DNA of 64,000 bases from Symsagittifera roscoffensis (taxonomy: Eukaryota > Xenacoelomorpha > Acoela > Convolutidae): the NCBI RefSeq assembly GCF_963678635.1, contig NC_087063.1, forward strand, positions 23,690,701-23,754,700, given 5' to 3'. Positions 53,928-64,000 of this stretch are shown here, one piece after another; position 1 is the first letter of the stretch; every line of letters begins with the position of its first letter. Made by a program: the position numbers and the translations under genes. The notes beneath the pieces are model-generated. The model saw nothing but the letters and a program-made list of their open reading frames with translations. It searched no databases and was not told where the DNA came from.

Positions 53928-55105
53928 CTTGCGATACAATTAAAACATTGCATTACAAGATGTTGAATGGAAAAAAAGAAATGGAAAATATAAGCTGAAA
54001 AGATTATTTGAAAAAAATCAAAAGAACCTTTGCCTCGGATGAGGCTCATAAACAGAATTAGCTAGCTTAGAGAATCAGTGAACGATCGGCGAATAAAATT
54101 AGAAAAAAATATATCGACCCTTTTTAAGTCGAAACTGTAATAAAAAAAATTCAAAACCAAACTACAGAATTGTTTTCTGTTATTTTAAATTAAATACTAC
54201 CTCAAAATGTACTAAGAGGTAGTTCATTTGAATTTTCAAGAAATTAAGCACGAAATTAAGCAGCAACAGAAACTGAGCAAGAAATTGAGCGGCAGAATTT
54301 GCAAGAAAAGTTGCTTGCAGGAATAAAATCTAGTTCCCGATTACAAGTCACTTGCTCTCACAAATAAAATAACAAAACTGTTTGTATATCAGGACAAAAA
54401 TCTGATTGTTCCGACTGTCTTTTAACTGATCTAGAAGGGTTTTACTAGGGAAAACCTAAATAAACTTCAATTTTTTGCTTTGAAAAATTCAAATACTTAA
54501 GTGAAGTATTTGATACGCGTGAGAAATTAAAACGTGCCTTAAACGTGCAATCAATTTTTTAGTTAAGCTTTCAGCATCCTTTTGAGTTTTCAAACCGCGA
54601 ATGAAATAGTCCAGAACTGTACAGTTTTCCAAAAAAGTGTTTTCCTGAATTTTATTTTTACATTTGAACTCAAAGAAGTTATATCTTCATTGGTAAATAA
54701 AAAAGGTTCGCTAAAAATATGATTTCGATCACTGAAAACATTTTGGATTAAAAATAAACACCATCTCGAGCATATTTGTGCGGTATTAAATTAAGAACAC
54801 AAGTAAAAGAACTTGACGTTGTATTTGAAGTTAAGAGCAGTCAAACGAAGGGTAAAACAAAGCTGCTCGTAAAACAGGTCAAAGCTTTGGATGTCCCTTC
54901 TGCCCTCTATCGTCGATCAGATGCTTTTTGGAAACATATTTTTCAATTTTTCTACAGCATTTGAGAAAAATTGTTGTTTAGAGCTGAAATTCATAAAGCT
55001 ATTTTACTTGTTATCATTTTTTTGCGAAGTTGCAATCTTTTGAATGAGGGACTGCTTTGACAATTTTTTGACTTAGGGACTACTTTGACAATGAATTCAA
55101 ATTGG
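53928..55105. other. Intron of the unrecognised gene
   Basis: Contains a reverse-complement HINE-like tail at about 54373-54420. Otherwise nothing recognised. Confidence 0.4.
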
Positions 55106-55664
55106 AACAAGACTGCTCGTATCAGGGCGAAGCCCTGAAAGTTCCGACCGCGTTTTAACGTTTATTTAGCAGTAATAACATAAACAACATAAAAAAAATT
55201 ATATGAAATAAAATAAAATGAAAATTTTTTTTTTCTAAAATTTGAAAATTTTTCTATAAAAATCATCCCCTCACACGCCATATAAAGTACAAAACAATAG
55301 ATTTCGCTCCTTGTAACAAATCAATTATGGCAAAAAAGTTTCTTCAACCAATTTGGAATGATTTCTAAGACGGATTAAATCTCCGCTTACGCGTTAATAG
55401 CGCGAATTATATTGCGCGTTAATTGTTCCAAATTGGTCAAAATGGCGGAAATGGCAATTTTTAAACCCTCATCTTTTTACAAAAACTGATCACAGGTGAA
55501 ATATATATATATTTCAAATTTAGGCTCAGGACAACAATAGCTCTCGAATGATATTTAAAAAAATTCCGTCGAAAATAGCTAGTTAAAAAATCGAAATTTG
55601 TCAGAAGAAAAAAACCCACCCCGAGCACAATTATTCCGTTACTTTCGTATCGAAAGTCGAAACA
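55106..55664 (-). mobile_element. HINE-like element, long copy, minus orientation
   Basis: On the plus strand it begins AACAAGACTGCTCGTATCAG with a GGGCGAAGCCC hairpin and the inset repeat, contains TCTAAGACGGATTAAATCTC and TCCGCTTACGCGTTAATAGC, and ends with the small palindrome ACTTTCGTATCGAAAGT and CGAAACA. It is the mirror image of 60025-60506. 559 bp. Confidence 0.65.
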
Positions 55665-58600
55665 ATAAAAAACACGCGTTATAATTTGTTCTTATCACGA
55701 GAAAGCGGCGCGTTAACGTATTATCAAGTGTCGTAACGTTTTCTTAAGAGCAAATTGCTGGCCTCAGCCCAGTTTGAAAGGATTAAATATGCCCCTTACG
55801 TTTTATAGCAAAATATAAAAATGAATTATTTGAAAATTAACCCAAAGGCAACTTTTGGGCAATTTATGGACAATTTTGAAGAAAAATCGTGTTTATTGGG
55901 ACAAGTTTTTCCACTCAAAATTGGTATAAATAGGCGCAGAAATAACATAGAAGAGTGTTCGATTAAAATAGATGGCATAAAAAAATCTCTCTTCATATTT
56001 TCTCTCTCAAAGTATCTATCTGAGATCCAATAATTTTTTCTGAAAAAAAAACTAAGTTATAAGACAAGTTGATGAACTTCTGGAAAAGATTTGGCGCGGA
56101 AAAGTAGAAGATTATTGGGCAAACTATATCCCCTCATTCCCCTCAAAATCAGTGCTATGAGTGCAAAAATAATCTTTTTTTTGCATGATCCGCTTACTGT
56201 CCTCGCAAATTACGGATGCTATGTTTTAGTACTTCTGCGATAAGATATCCATCTGAGCAAAGATTATGAATTAGCTTCCTTTCGAGTAAGGGTGATTTTG
56301 AAGGGTTACGTATAGGCTTTAGTGGGACTAGACAGGCCATATTTCCTTTGAATTAGAACCAGGGATATAGGGTGTAATTGGTGAAGTCTGAATAGCACAG
56401 ATTCAGAGCTGTCCTGGGAGAGTTTGGAGTGGTTGATATATTTCCTAAATACGAAAGATTTAATTAACAAATTGGAAATTTATAAGCACCCCAGAGTTTT
56501 ATCAATTATTATTCCAAGTGAACATAAGTGTACATCTGAACTCAAGGAGTCGAAACTGCCATTGATGTATTTGAAGTTTCCGTTGAAAACTTTTTTCATT
56601 CGCCGAAATAGTAGGAATAAAAATACCCTGATTGTAAGAACTCAGTTGACATTTTTGGAAACTCGGAACTATAACTTTTTACACCAATTTACGAAATAGT
56701 AGAAAATAGCAAGTATTGAGATCTAACTTGCATATCTCAGCAAATAACAATGAAGATTGTTCTAACTGTCTTTTTGAAAACGCTATATTTGAAGATGATT
56801 TTAATTTGAAAAGCATCATTTAAAGAACAAAGTGTTAGATTTTACACCTACTATTGCAGTAATTATGACAAATAGACTGTTTCAGCCAGTTTGTACCAAC
56901 TTCTAAGACAGATTAAATCTCCTTCAAAAATGGCTAGTTAAAAACTCGAAATTTGTTTTGAGAAAAAAAAACCACCTCGAGCACAAATAATCCATCAATT
57001 TCTTGGAAAGTTGGAACAAAAAGACTGCTTTAATTAGGGCAAAGGTCTGATTGCCCTAAGTGTTCCTCAACGTTATTGAAAGAAATCGAAAATTTTCTGG
57101 ATTTTATTTTCGATAAACTTTCCCCAAAAGCTACGTAAACTTACAAACAGGACTGCTCGTATATCAGGGCAAGACCTCGATTGTTCCGACTACCATCTAT
57201 TGTCGATCAAAAGCTTTTAGATATAAAATCTTATCAAATGTTCCAAAAAATGTAAGAAAAATTTGAATATTTCAAAAAGTATATGTCAAGCCATGTACAG
57301 CTTAAGGCCTCAATTATAGCCGCTTACGCTTTAATATAAAAAATATATTGCGGGTTAATTCTTTCAATTTGACTTATAATCGCCAAAGTTATCCAAAACT
57401 CAAACCTTTATAATTCTGTGAAAAATGATCAGAGGTATAATATATAAATCGACGTTTGAGTTCCAAAAAATATCTTTCAGATGTATGAACAATGTTTGAC
57501 AGAAATGGTTAGTTTAAAAGTAGAAAATTCACCAAAAAAACAATACGCAAAGCATAAAAATTCCGCATTTTTTTCAAATTTGGAAACAATAATAAGTTTA
57601 GCGCCTAGCAAGACCCAATATATAGTACTAACTATTTTGGCTCAATTCAGTTCGGATTTTTTAAGCTAAATTAATGAGCATTGACGTGTTTGATAGCACA
57701 AAGTTTATCGCTAGTTATTTGTTTGTAACTGGCAGTTTTACGGAAAAGAATGGCACGTAATTACAACAAATATTCACTAGAAAAATGTCTCGAAATAAGA
57801 ATCTTCTAGACGGTATAAAAATTGGTTCGAAAAGCTACTATAAAATTCATGATTTGTTTTAAAACCACGACAGCTCTCATTTTTTTTAAAGATTCAGAGC
57901 ATAAAATCATTTTTATTCCGCATTTCATGTTTCCGTTTCTCGTTTCTTCCATATTTCGTAAAACTTGCGCTTTGTTAGAAGTTTTTTCTTGAGGCTTATT
58001 TCCGGAAATCTATTTATTAAAAAAACATTCCTAATGAATATGACAAAATTTTTCATCTTTTAAATTATAAAAAAGTCTTCAATTCATTTTTCTCTGCGTA
58101 TATAATGCGCGCAAATTGGCAATTTGTTTAACTTGGAATAACTAAGGAGCTGCTTATATGTTTTTTTTTTCTTCTGTTGAAAAATTCAAGTGTGCAATTT
58201 GATGTCAATTGATTTGCGACAGGTAATCTCACGCCATACATATAACTTTGCATTCTATATTCCGTTTGAGGACAAAAAATTTTTATAAATGAAAACATAA
58301 AATCATTTTTTGCTCTGGTGCATGCATTTTTTTTTGGTTTTTGACTATGATTTTGTGTAATCACCACAAAATGTTTTTAAAAGTCAGATCACGCAATCGA
58401 ATGTGCGTTGGCGGAACACAAGTTGAATTCTATAACTCAAATTTGAACGACATGTTTTTGTGGTACTAGATTTTGCTCGGAAAAAAACCCGAAACTAAAG
58501 TTTCATCTTCACATTCGGTGTTTTTAACTCATTCCCTTACATGATCGGAAACTAATTTCGACAGTTTAGTAGGTTTTAAAACCCTTAGTAACTAGTTTCG

Positions 58601-58757
58601 GTAGGTTTATACGCTGACTTGCCTATTTACCCTGAATTTTCTAGCACAAAAATAAATGCTATTTTGTAGTTTTTTTATTTCAATTTTTGGGGAAAAAATG
58701 ATAACTGCAAATGCTTAAGGTGGTTTTCTTTAAGAACCTTTTTCAAAAAAATCTTAC
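55665..58757. other. Intron of the unrecognised gene, repeat fragments
   Basis: Holds worn, mostly inverted HINE-like fragments: an internal piece near 56890-57030 and a tail at 57146-57191 (AGGACTGCTCGTATATCAGG). No exon recognised. Open frames here lack coding character. Confidence 0.4.
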
Positions 58758-58835
58758 TATGAGGATCGGTCACTGAATATTTGTGGTCCCAGCCGGCCTC
58801 GCACACCATTAGTTTCACCTGGCTGCAACATGTAT
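58758..58835 (-). CDS. Exon of the unrecognised gene (first seen)
   Basis: Encodes TCCSQVKLMVCEAGWDHKYS then VTDPH, with two bases in and one base out. The acceptor is GTTTCAG and the donor CATA|GTAAGA. Three Cys in 12 residues suggest an extracellular domain. It joins 53839-53927 in phase. Exons further upstream were not found. The acceptor's pyrimidine tract is replaced by the end of a MITE copy (58843 on). Confidence 0.55.
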
Positions 58836-58842
58836 CTGAAAC

Positions 58843-58869
58843 CAGGGGCGGATTTAGGGGGGTGGGCAG
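58843..58869. mobile_element. Minimal hAT-like MITE remnant beside a splice acceptor
   Basis: A 27-bp remnant, CAGGGGCGGATTTAGGGG ... GGGCAG, carries the family terminus, bordered by TCTGAAAC (58835-58842) and ACTGAAAC (58870-58877), an 8-bp repeat with one mismatch. It could be a near-total internal deletion of the MITE. Confidence 0.4.
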
Positions 58870-59620
58870 ACTGAAACAACTCTTTTTATACTTTGATGCT
58901 GAAACTAAAACGCGAAAGCAAATTATCGTGGGGCGCATTATCCCGCACAACAAAATTAGGCGCTTTTTCTTTTTCCCCCATTTGCAAATTTTTACAATTA
59001 ATTACACCGTGGCAAACATCTTCATACACAACTTTGCGAAACCCTCGTTGCACCATTAAAAGAACTCTTTTGTGACGAGAGAGGGGGATAAGTGAGGAAA
59101 AAGAGCTCAAAATTGTTTCAAATTGAATTGAGGCAAGTTGATTGTTCTCATTTTTTTGTAGACGGTTCAAGCTTTTGATTTCTTTTTCATCTGAAAGATA
59201 TCATACGCCGTGAAATCAAACTGAAAAAAGTATTGTAGATGCTATTATTTTTGCGAAGATAACATAGTTTGATTTTGGGACTACTACTGTAACCAAATTG
59301 GGATTCATATGGCCAATTTGCGACTTTCAAAGAACGTAAAATTCTAATAGCACGTAGCAAATGTGAAGAGTTATTTCAGATCAGAAATTTTGCCAAATTG
59401 AGATGATGCATACTAATTGATTCAAATTATTTGTCAAAAGATGCGAAATATATCACGTTGTATTTTAAATAAGGCTTTGGGAAAAATATCTGTTACTGTT
59501 AACTTTTATCATTTTTTTTAAATTTTCATCTAAGTTGTAAGCTAAATTCATTTCTCCAAATCTGAAGACCAGTCAAGTCATCCTTTATTGCTTTGGACAG
59601 TCTAGTCATTCAGTTTCTTG

Positions 59621-60017
59621 GTGCACATACAAAATAGTCCCATACAAAATAATCCAATACAAATTGTCCAAAAGATCATGTAATGAAGGAAAAAAAAACA
59701 TTCCGATACAAAACAGTCCGGTTTAAGGTAGCCGGTGGGCGCGCTATGCGCGTGTCGCCGCTTTGCGGTGATAACCGGCTCTAATTTTCGCATTAAGTCC
59801 TACCCTCTGTTGGCAAGCTCGCAAAACGTTGGCGCGACTGCGGCTGTCACTATTTTGATTGTTATGTTTGTTGAACAATTAAGGGCATTTCTCGGCCTAA
59901 CGTCTCGTGGAAACAATTATTACTTGGGACTTTTTTGTATCGGAACGTTTTTTTGTTCATTTTAATACGACTGTTTTTTATTGGACTGTTTTCTATGGGA
60001 CTGTTTTGTACAGACAC
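59621..60017. mobile_element. Fold-back element with iterated terminal inverted repeats and GC-rich cruciform core
   Basis: The arms of about 90 bp are built from a roughly 15-bp iteration (N)ATACAAAATAGTCC; the left arm has four units and the right arm the reverse complement (GGACTGTTTTCTATGGGACT is part of it). The core at 59730-59780 is about 70 percent G+C and can form a three-way junction: outer stem AGCCGGT/ACCGGCT, hairpin CGCGC-TAT-GCGCG and hairpin CGCCGC-TTT-GCGGTG. No coding sequence. Confidence 0.7.
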
Positions 60018-60024
60018 GGATTTT

Positions 60025-60506
60025 TGTTCCGACTTTCGTAACGAAAGTAACGGAATATTTGTGCTCGGGGTGGATTTTTTTTTCTTCTGACAAATTTCGA
60101 CTTTTTGACTAGCCATTTTTGACGGAATTTGGGTTACATCATTCGAAAGCAATTGTTGATCTAAGCTTAAATTTGAAAAAAAAAACATTTCACCTGTTCT
60201 ATTTTCGTCAAGTTATATTTCGCTCTATTAACGCGTAAGCGAGATTTAATCCGTCTTAGAAATCATTCCAAATTGGTTCAAGGAAACTTATATGCCATAA
60301 TTGATTTGTTAATGGGAGCAAAGTCCAGCAGTTTGTACTTAATATGGGGTGTCGGGGGATGTTGTCACAAAAAATCTCAAATTTAAAAAAAATACATTTT
60401 AAATTTTATTTTAATAAATTTAAATTTTTCTTGTTATTTCTGCTCCATAGACCTTAAAAGTCAGTCGGAACATTCAGGGCTTTGCCCTGATACGAGCAGT
60501 CTTGTT
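60025..60506 (+). mobile_element. HINE-like element, best-preserved copy
   Basis: It starts TGTTCCGACTTTCGTAACGA. Near the 3' end the inset inverted repeat AGTCGGAACA is followed by the hairpin CAGGGCTTTGCCCTG and the tail ATACGAGCAGTCTTGTT. Both outer junctions are at T/T. Inset asymmetric terminal repeats, a 3' hairpin, no CTRR end and T-T insertion are the known features of Helentron-type (Helitron2) non-autonomous elements. 482 bp, no coding capacity. Confidence 0.65.
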
Positions 60507-61860
60507 TATCCTAATGCATGCCTTGCTCAATAATGTTTCTAATCACCAATGCATCAATTATTGGGAAGCGGCTTGCTTCAACAACAATAAAACAACAAAA
60601 AAGATTGCATGTGCAATGCGCTTTTTCAACTTGATCTTGCATGTTCTGACACCCTATAACTTTGATTACTTGAAATAATCTTTGAAAATATGTTCATGAG
60701 ACCAATTAATTTGTTAATTTCTCCAAAGATAGGGAGAAGTTAGAAGCTTAAAATGAAACCGCTGCCGACAGCGTCCAATTCGAAACGTATAATCAATTTT
60801 TGATCAAAATTCTTCGAAGAGATTGTTTCTGACCGCTTCCCCTGGGTAAAATTTTTGCATTTTTGAGTTTTTTCTGATAATCAAGAGAAATTAAAATGAG
60901 ACATAAGCTAATCGGTCTTAATAATTCCATACTCGACTCAAATTTTAACACTTAAGGTTTGATATTGCCAGCCTAAAAATAATAGTTTTGCCATTATTTA
61001 ATTTACCAAAAACTATTCGAGGCCAATTAAACGGAAGTCAGAACATTCAGGCCCTTGCCCTGATACGAGCAGTCTTGTTGAATTTTAAAGAAGCTCATTA
61101 TTTTTTTCAAAACAGTTTTTTGTCATCTTTTAAAAGGTCTAATGACCACTTCCTGTGTTTCTGGTTCACAAAATATTGCGATTTTTTTCCCATTGAGATT
61201 GACAATCCGCAAATAGAAGATGCACTTCGCAGATCAACCTTCACGTGATCTTATTGCCTTAATTAGAAATGTTTCTGATAGACTTCTTTGAAATGAATGC
61301 TTTTTCCCATATTACCCAAATGATAATTCAAGCATTTGCTATCATTTTTACGCATTTGAAATGCTTCTATTTTTGAATTTCCGTCTTCTGAATAGTTTAT
61401 TTCAATTTGCAAAAATAGGCGATAAAAATGCAGAGGACATCTTTTCAATTTAAAATTCCCCAGCAGAAATTTTGAACGGAAGCGGCTGCAAATATCCAAT
61501 TAATTTTCCATTAATTCTCCGACATCTGAAACGGACCAATTGTTCGATTGAAGTGGTTCTTTGAAAAATAAGTGAATGCAATTATATGAATTATTCTTGA
61601 ACTCAATGGAGTGGTCGACAAAAAGTCTGGTGAAAACAAAATTATTCTGAGAAATTGAGTGTTTTCATCTAGATCTACTCGTTGCTATTTTGTCATGTCT
61701 ATTAAAATTTAACGTTTTTCACGGTGGTGGGAGAATTTGGAAAAAATGCACTTAGGACATTAGGCCGACGAAACTTCAGCCAAAAAATTTCATGCCTAAT
61801 ATTAAACCTTACAAGCAAAAAGCTAATATTTCATCTGTAAATTGTTTGTTTTCAAACTTC
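60507..61860. other. Intergenic; HINE-like tail only
   Basis: An isolated HINE-like tail lies at 61037-61079 (AGTCAGAACATTCAGG ... CGAGCAGTCTTGTT). No gene recognised. Confidence 0.4.
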
Positions 61861-62300
61861 AAGGCTAGCTTAGTTCATAATGAGCATTTTTCATATAATC
61901 TAAAAAAGTAAACAAAAAATGGCACTTCAGAAAAAAATGAATCCGACTGAAAAGCCCTTTTTCAGTTTCCCACCACTGGAAAATTAAATGCTCTCTTACA
62001 GTTTTCCATCATCCCCCCTCCATCATCCCCCCTTTCGTAAAATTACAAAATAAAGATGTTCAACAATTTTTCAAACTGTAGTTTGCATGTAAATTTTGTT
62101 AACAGTTTTCAAACCCTCATAACGAAAAACTATTTAAAATAAAATATGTTCCTAATTTTACGCTCTGAAAATCAATATTTTTCAGGTAGTCTAAAAAAAG
62201 GTGCAAAAAAAGCACTTCGGAAAAAACGAAGTTAAACAGAAAAAAATGGGCTCTTTTACAGTTTGCAACTCCCTCGTGAACTTATAAAACAAACCTGTTC
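61861..62300. repeat. Imperfect tandem duplication, about 260-290 bp
   Basis: AATGGCACTTCAGAAAAAAATG near 61918 resembles AAAGCACTTCGGAAAAAACG near 62207, and CTCTCTTACAGTTTTCCATC near 61992 resembles CTCTTTTACAGTTTGCAACTC near 62250, each with similar context. Confidence 0.4.
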
Positions 62301-62851
62301 GAAAATTGTTAACCTGGCGTTTTGAATTTTGTACGTAAGAAATATAAAAAATTGTTCGCCTGTTCACACTGGCACGTTTTAACGCAATTTTAAAACGAAA
62401 AGTCATTTTAAATAGTTTTTCATTTAGTTTTTCACAGTTAGAATTTTAGGAAAACAATGAGGAGGGGAAACAGGAAAATAGTCAAGAATGCAGGTAGAAC
62501 AAACACTTTAAAAAAATCGTAGCAAACAAAAAAACATAGACCAAACATGGTTATTCACTTAGATTGGCAATTTAGGATATTCAGACGAACTGTAGAAGAA
62601 GATTGTTAAGGCTCTTTTACACTACGTTACTAGAATGTTTCTGACAGTCTATGAAAGCATGTTTTTTATTTTAAAAAATGAAGAAAAAGAAAAAAATCAC
62701 AAAAAATGAGCTAATAGCCAACAGCAGGACCTCTCTACTTGATGACCATGAAAACTCTAGTAGCTATAGGTTTATAATTTTTTTCAATTTCAAATTTGAT
62801 GACTTTTTTGATTTTTTTTGAAGTTTTTCTCTTAGTTCTGCTATGTGAGGT

Positions 62852-63590
62852 TCATACCATTTGTTGCTTTTTCATGAGAGCCCACTCAATTTCCTTATTT
62901 TTCAGATCTGGACTATATGGCGGCCATTCGATGATTTGGACAACCTTCTCAGCCAAAATTTTTATAAAAAATTCTGCTCGATGAATTAGGCAGATGTCCT
63001 TTGCGTATTCTTTGGTTAAACTTTGGTCCAGTACATCCCTATAACTTTGTAAGGTGGAGGGCATTTGACCAAGCCTAGGTTCCCATCGGATGGGATAAAT
63101 CACTAATACGTAAGTGAAAAACGCGATGGAGTTTTTAACACTGTACACTGCGGCTTATCTTGTTCACAATGCTGTCGCCATAGTCGGATACGCACGCCCG
63201 TCGGATACGCACACCCGTCACGCCCTTTTTTGTCTCATAGAAGCCAGTTTGCAACCTGTAGACACTGCTCTGCTTTCCCAAGTTTAACTTTAGAGCTACG
63301 GAACGACTCAAAAGTTTCTCTTGAGAACACACCTCTTGGTTGTCGTTTAAATAGTTTTATCGTTGAAACAATTGAATTCTGCCAGCAGTGATCTGACTGA
63401 TCTATTCTTGTTCCTCTTGTTCAAGTTTCTGAGCACCAGTTTTTCTACTTTCCCGACGAGTATGGGCTTGCGTCCGAACTTTGATAACCCACCGAATGTA
63501 TGATATTTCAAGTCAGCTTGATAAACACTGTTGACTGTTTGTCTGTTCAATCCCAGCTTTGGGCCGATTTTCCCGAAGTCTAAACCTTAG
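62852..63590 (-). pseudogene. Tc1/mariner-type transposase remnant
   Basis: Three frame-shifted pieces in order. The N-terminal helix-turn-helix is at about 63480-63590 (GKIGPKLGLNRQTVNSVYQA), followed by the linker (SKFGRKPILVGKVEKLVLRN), near 63347-63480. The catalytic half is at 62852-63148, with VIYPIRWEP, a degraded counterpart of the FQQDNAxxH motif (KDICLIHRAEFF), then IIEWPPYSPDLKNKEIEWAL, matching the Tc1 W-P-x-x-SPDLNPIE-x-xW signature with NP lost. Terminal repeats were not found. At least two frameshifts make it inactive. Confidence 0.75.
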
Positions 63591-64000
63591 TTTTGGTAAA
63601 GAAACAATTTTGAATTTTCTATCTATGGTTTACTTGTTATGTTTAAGCATTCTGCTGACAGTATGAACAAAATCTGAAAATGTGCTTAGAAAAAGCGCGT
63701 GAAAAAATAACAAAACTTTTATTGAACACTTTTGTGAGCCGCCTGTGTAGGTGAAGTTTTTTAGAAGAGCAATCTTGATTAAAGGTAATTTTATTTAAAG
63801 AACTTTTGAAAAATTGACTATCTGAAACTTTTTGGTAATCAAATCTAATTGTTACGCGGTACAAAACTACAATTCATAAAATTCTTCGGTCTGGTTAAAT
63901 TATAAGCAAACAAAAAATGACATTTTAAAATAAATGTTTCTCTAGAAGTTCTGCTGTTCTGTGTGGTACACAAAAATACACAGAGATTTTTTTTGATTAT
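63591..64000. other. Right edge, no recognised features
   Basis: A+T-rich; nothing recognised. Confidence 0.4.

Noticed and set aside
58893-59170. Overlapping open frames on both strands
   Set aside because: The region resembles worn HINE-like body sequence and shows no coding signal.

Overview
This window is animal nuclear DNA. It is A+T-rich and repeat-rich, its genes are split into short exons with GT-AG introns whose phases fit together, and it encodes an NMDA-type glutamate receptor and a CUB-domain membrane protein. No bacterial operon, rRNA, tRNA or CRISPR array was seen. The receptor is clearly GluN1-like yet much more diverged than GluN1 usually is, which suggests a fast-evolving invertebrate lineage. 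I cannot name the phylum.

Layout. (1) 2163-38198, minus strand: the 5' part of a GluN1-like gene. I rebuilt twelve exons by hand. All eleven junctions agree in phase and together give 562 codons, running from a signal peptide through the amino-terminal domain into the start of ligand-binding lobe S1. The channel and the remaining exons must lie beyond the left edge. Introns are 0.4 to 11 kb and full of mobile elements. (2) 8723-16922, intron 6: a Ty3/gypsy LTR retrotransposon in the same orientation as the gene, arranged LTR-gag-pol-LTR-gag. Every reading frame is broken. (3) 22.2-30.2 kb (intron 2) and 32.8-35.3 kb (intron 1): older, decayed retroelement pieces, kilobase-scale duplications and an element with long inverted arms. 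(4) About 41.23-49.80 kb: an 8.6-kb, strongly diverged, single-orientation tandem array of a roughly 45-bp unit. (5) 49.8-58.8 kb, minus strand: four or five small, phase-compatible exons of an unrecognised cysteine-containing gene. On the opposite strand, inside its apparent intron, lies a 1.2-kb exon for a CUB-domain transmembrane protein (51937-53152). (6) 53-64 kb: mostly non-autonomous elements, including a fold-back element with a GC-rich three-way-junction core (59621-60017), Helentron/HINE-like copies and a dead Tc1-type transposase (about 62852-63590).

Small-element families could be defined by their ends: a hAT-like MITE with 8-bp target duplications (two complete copies), an HINE-like family with inset inverted repeats and a 3' hairpin (four long copies and many tails), a probable tRNA-derived SINE, and several long-armed inverted-repeat elements.

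Functional links are modest. The receptor would act at the neuronal plasma membrane. CUB-domain membrane proteins are known auxiliaries of ionotropic glutamate receptors in animals, but their proximity here is only suggestive. Everything is read by eye from sequence; all exon joins are inferences from splice motifs, phase and family resemblance.
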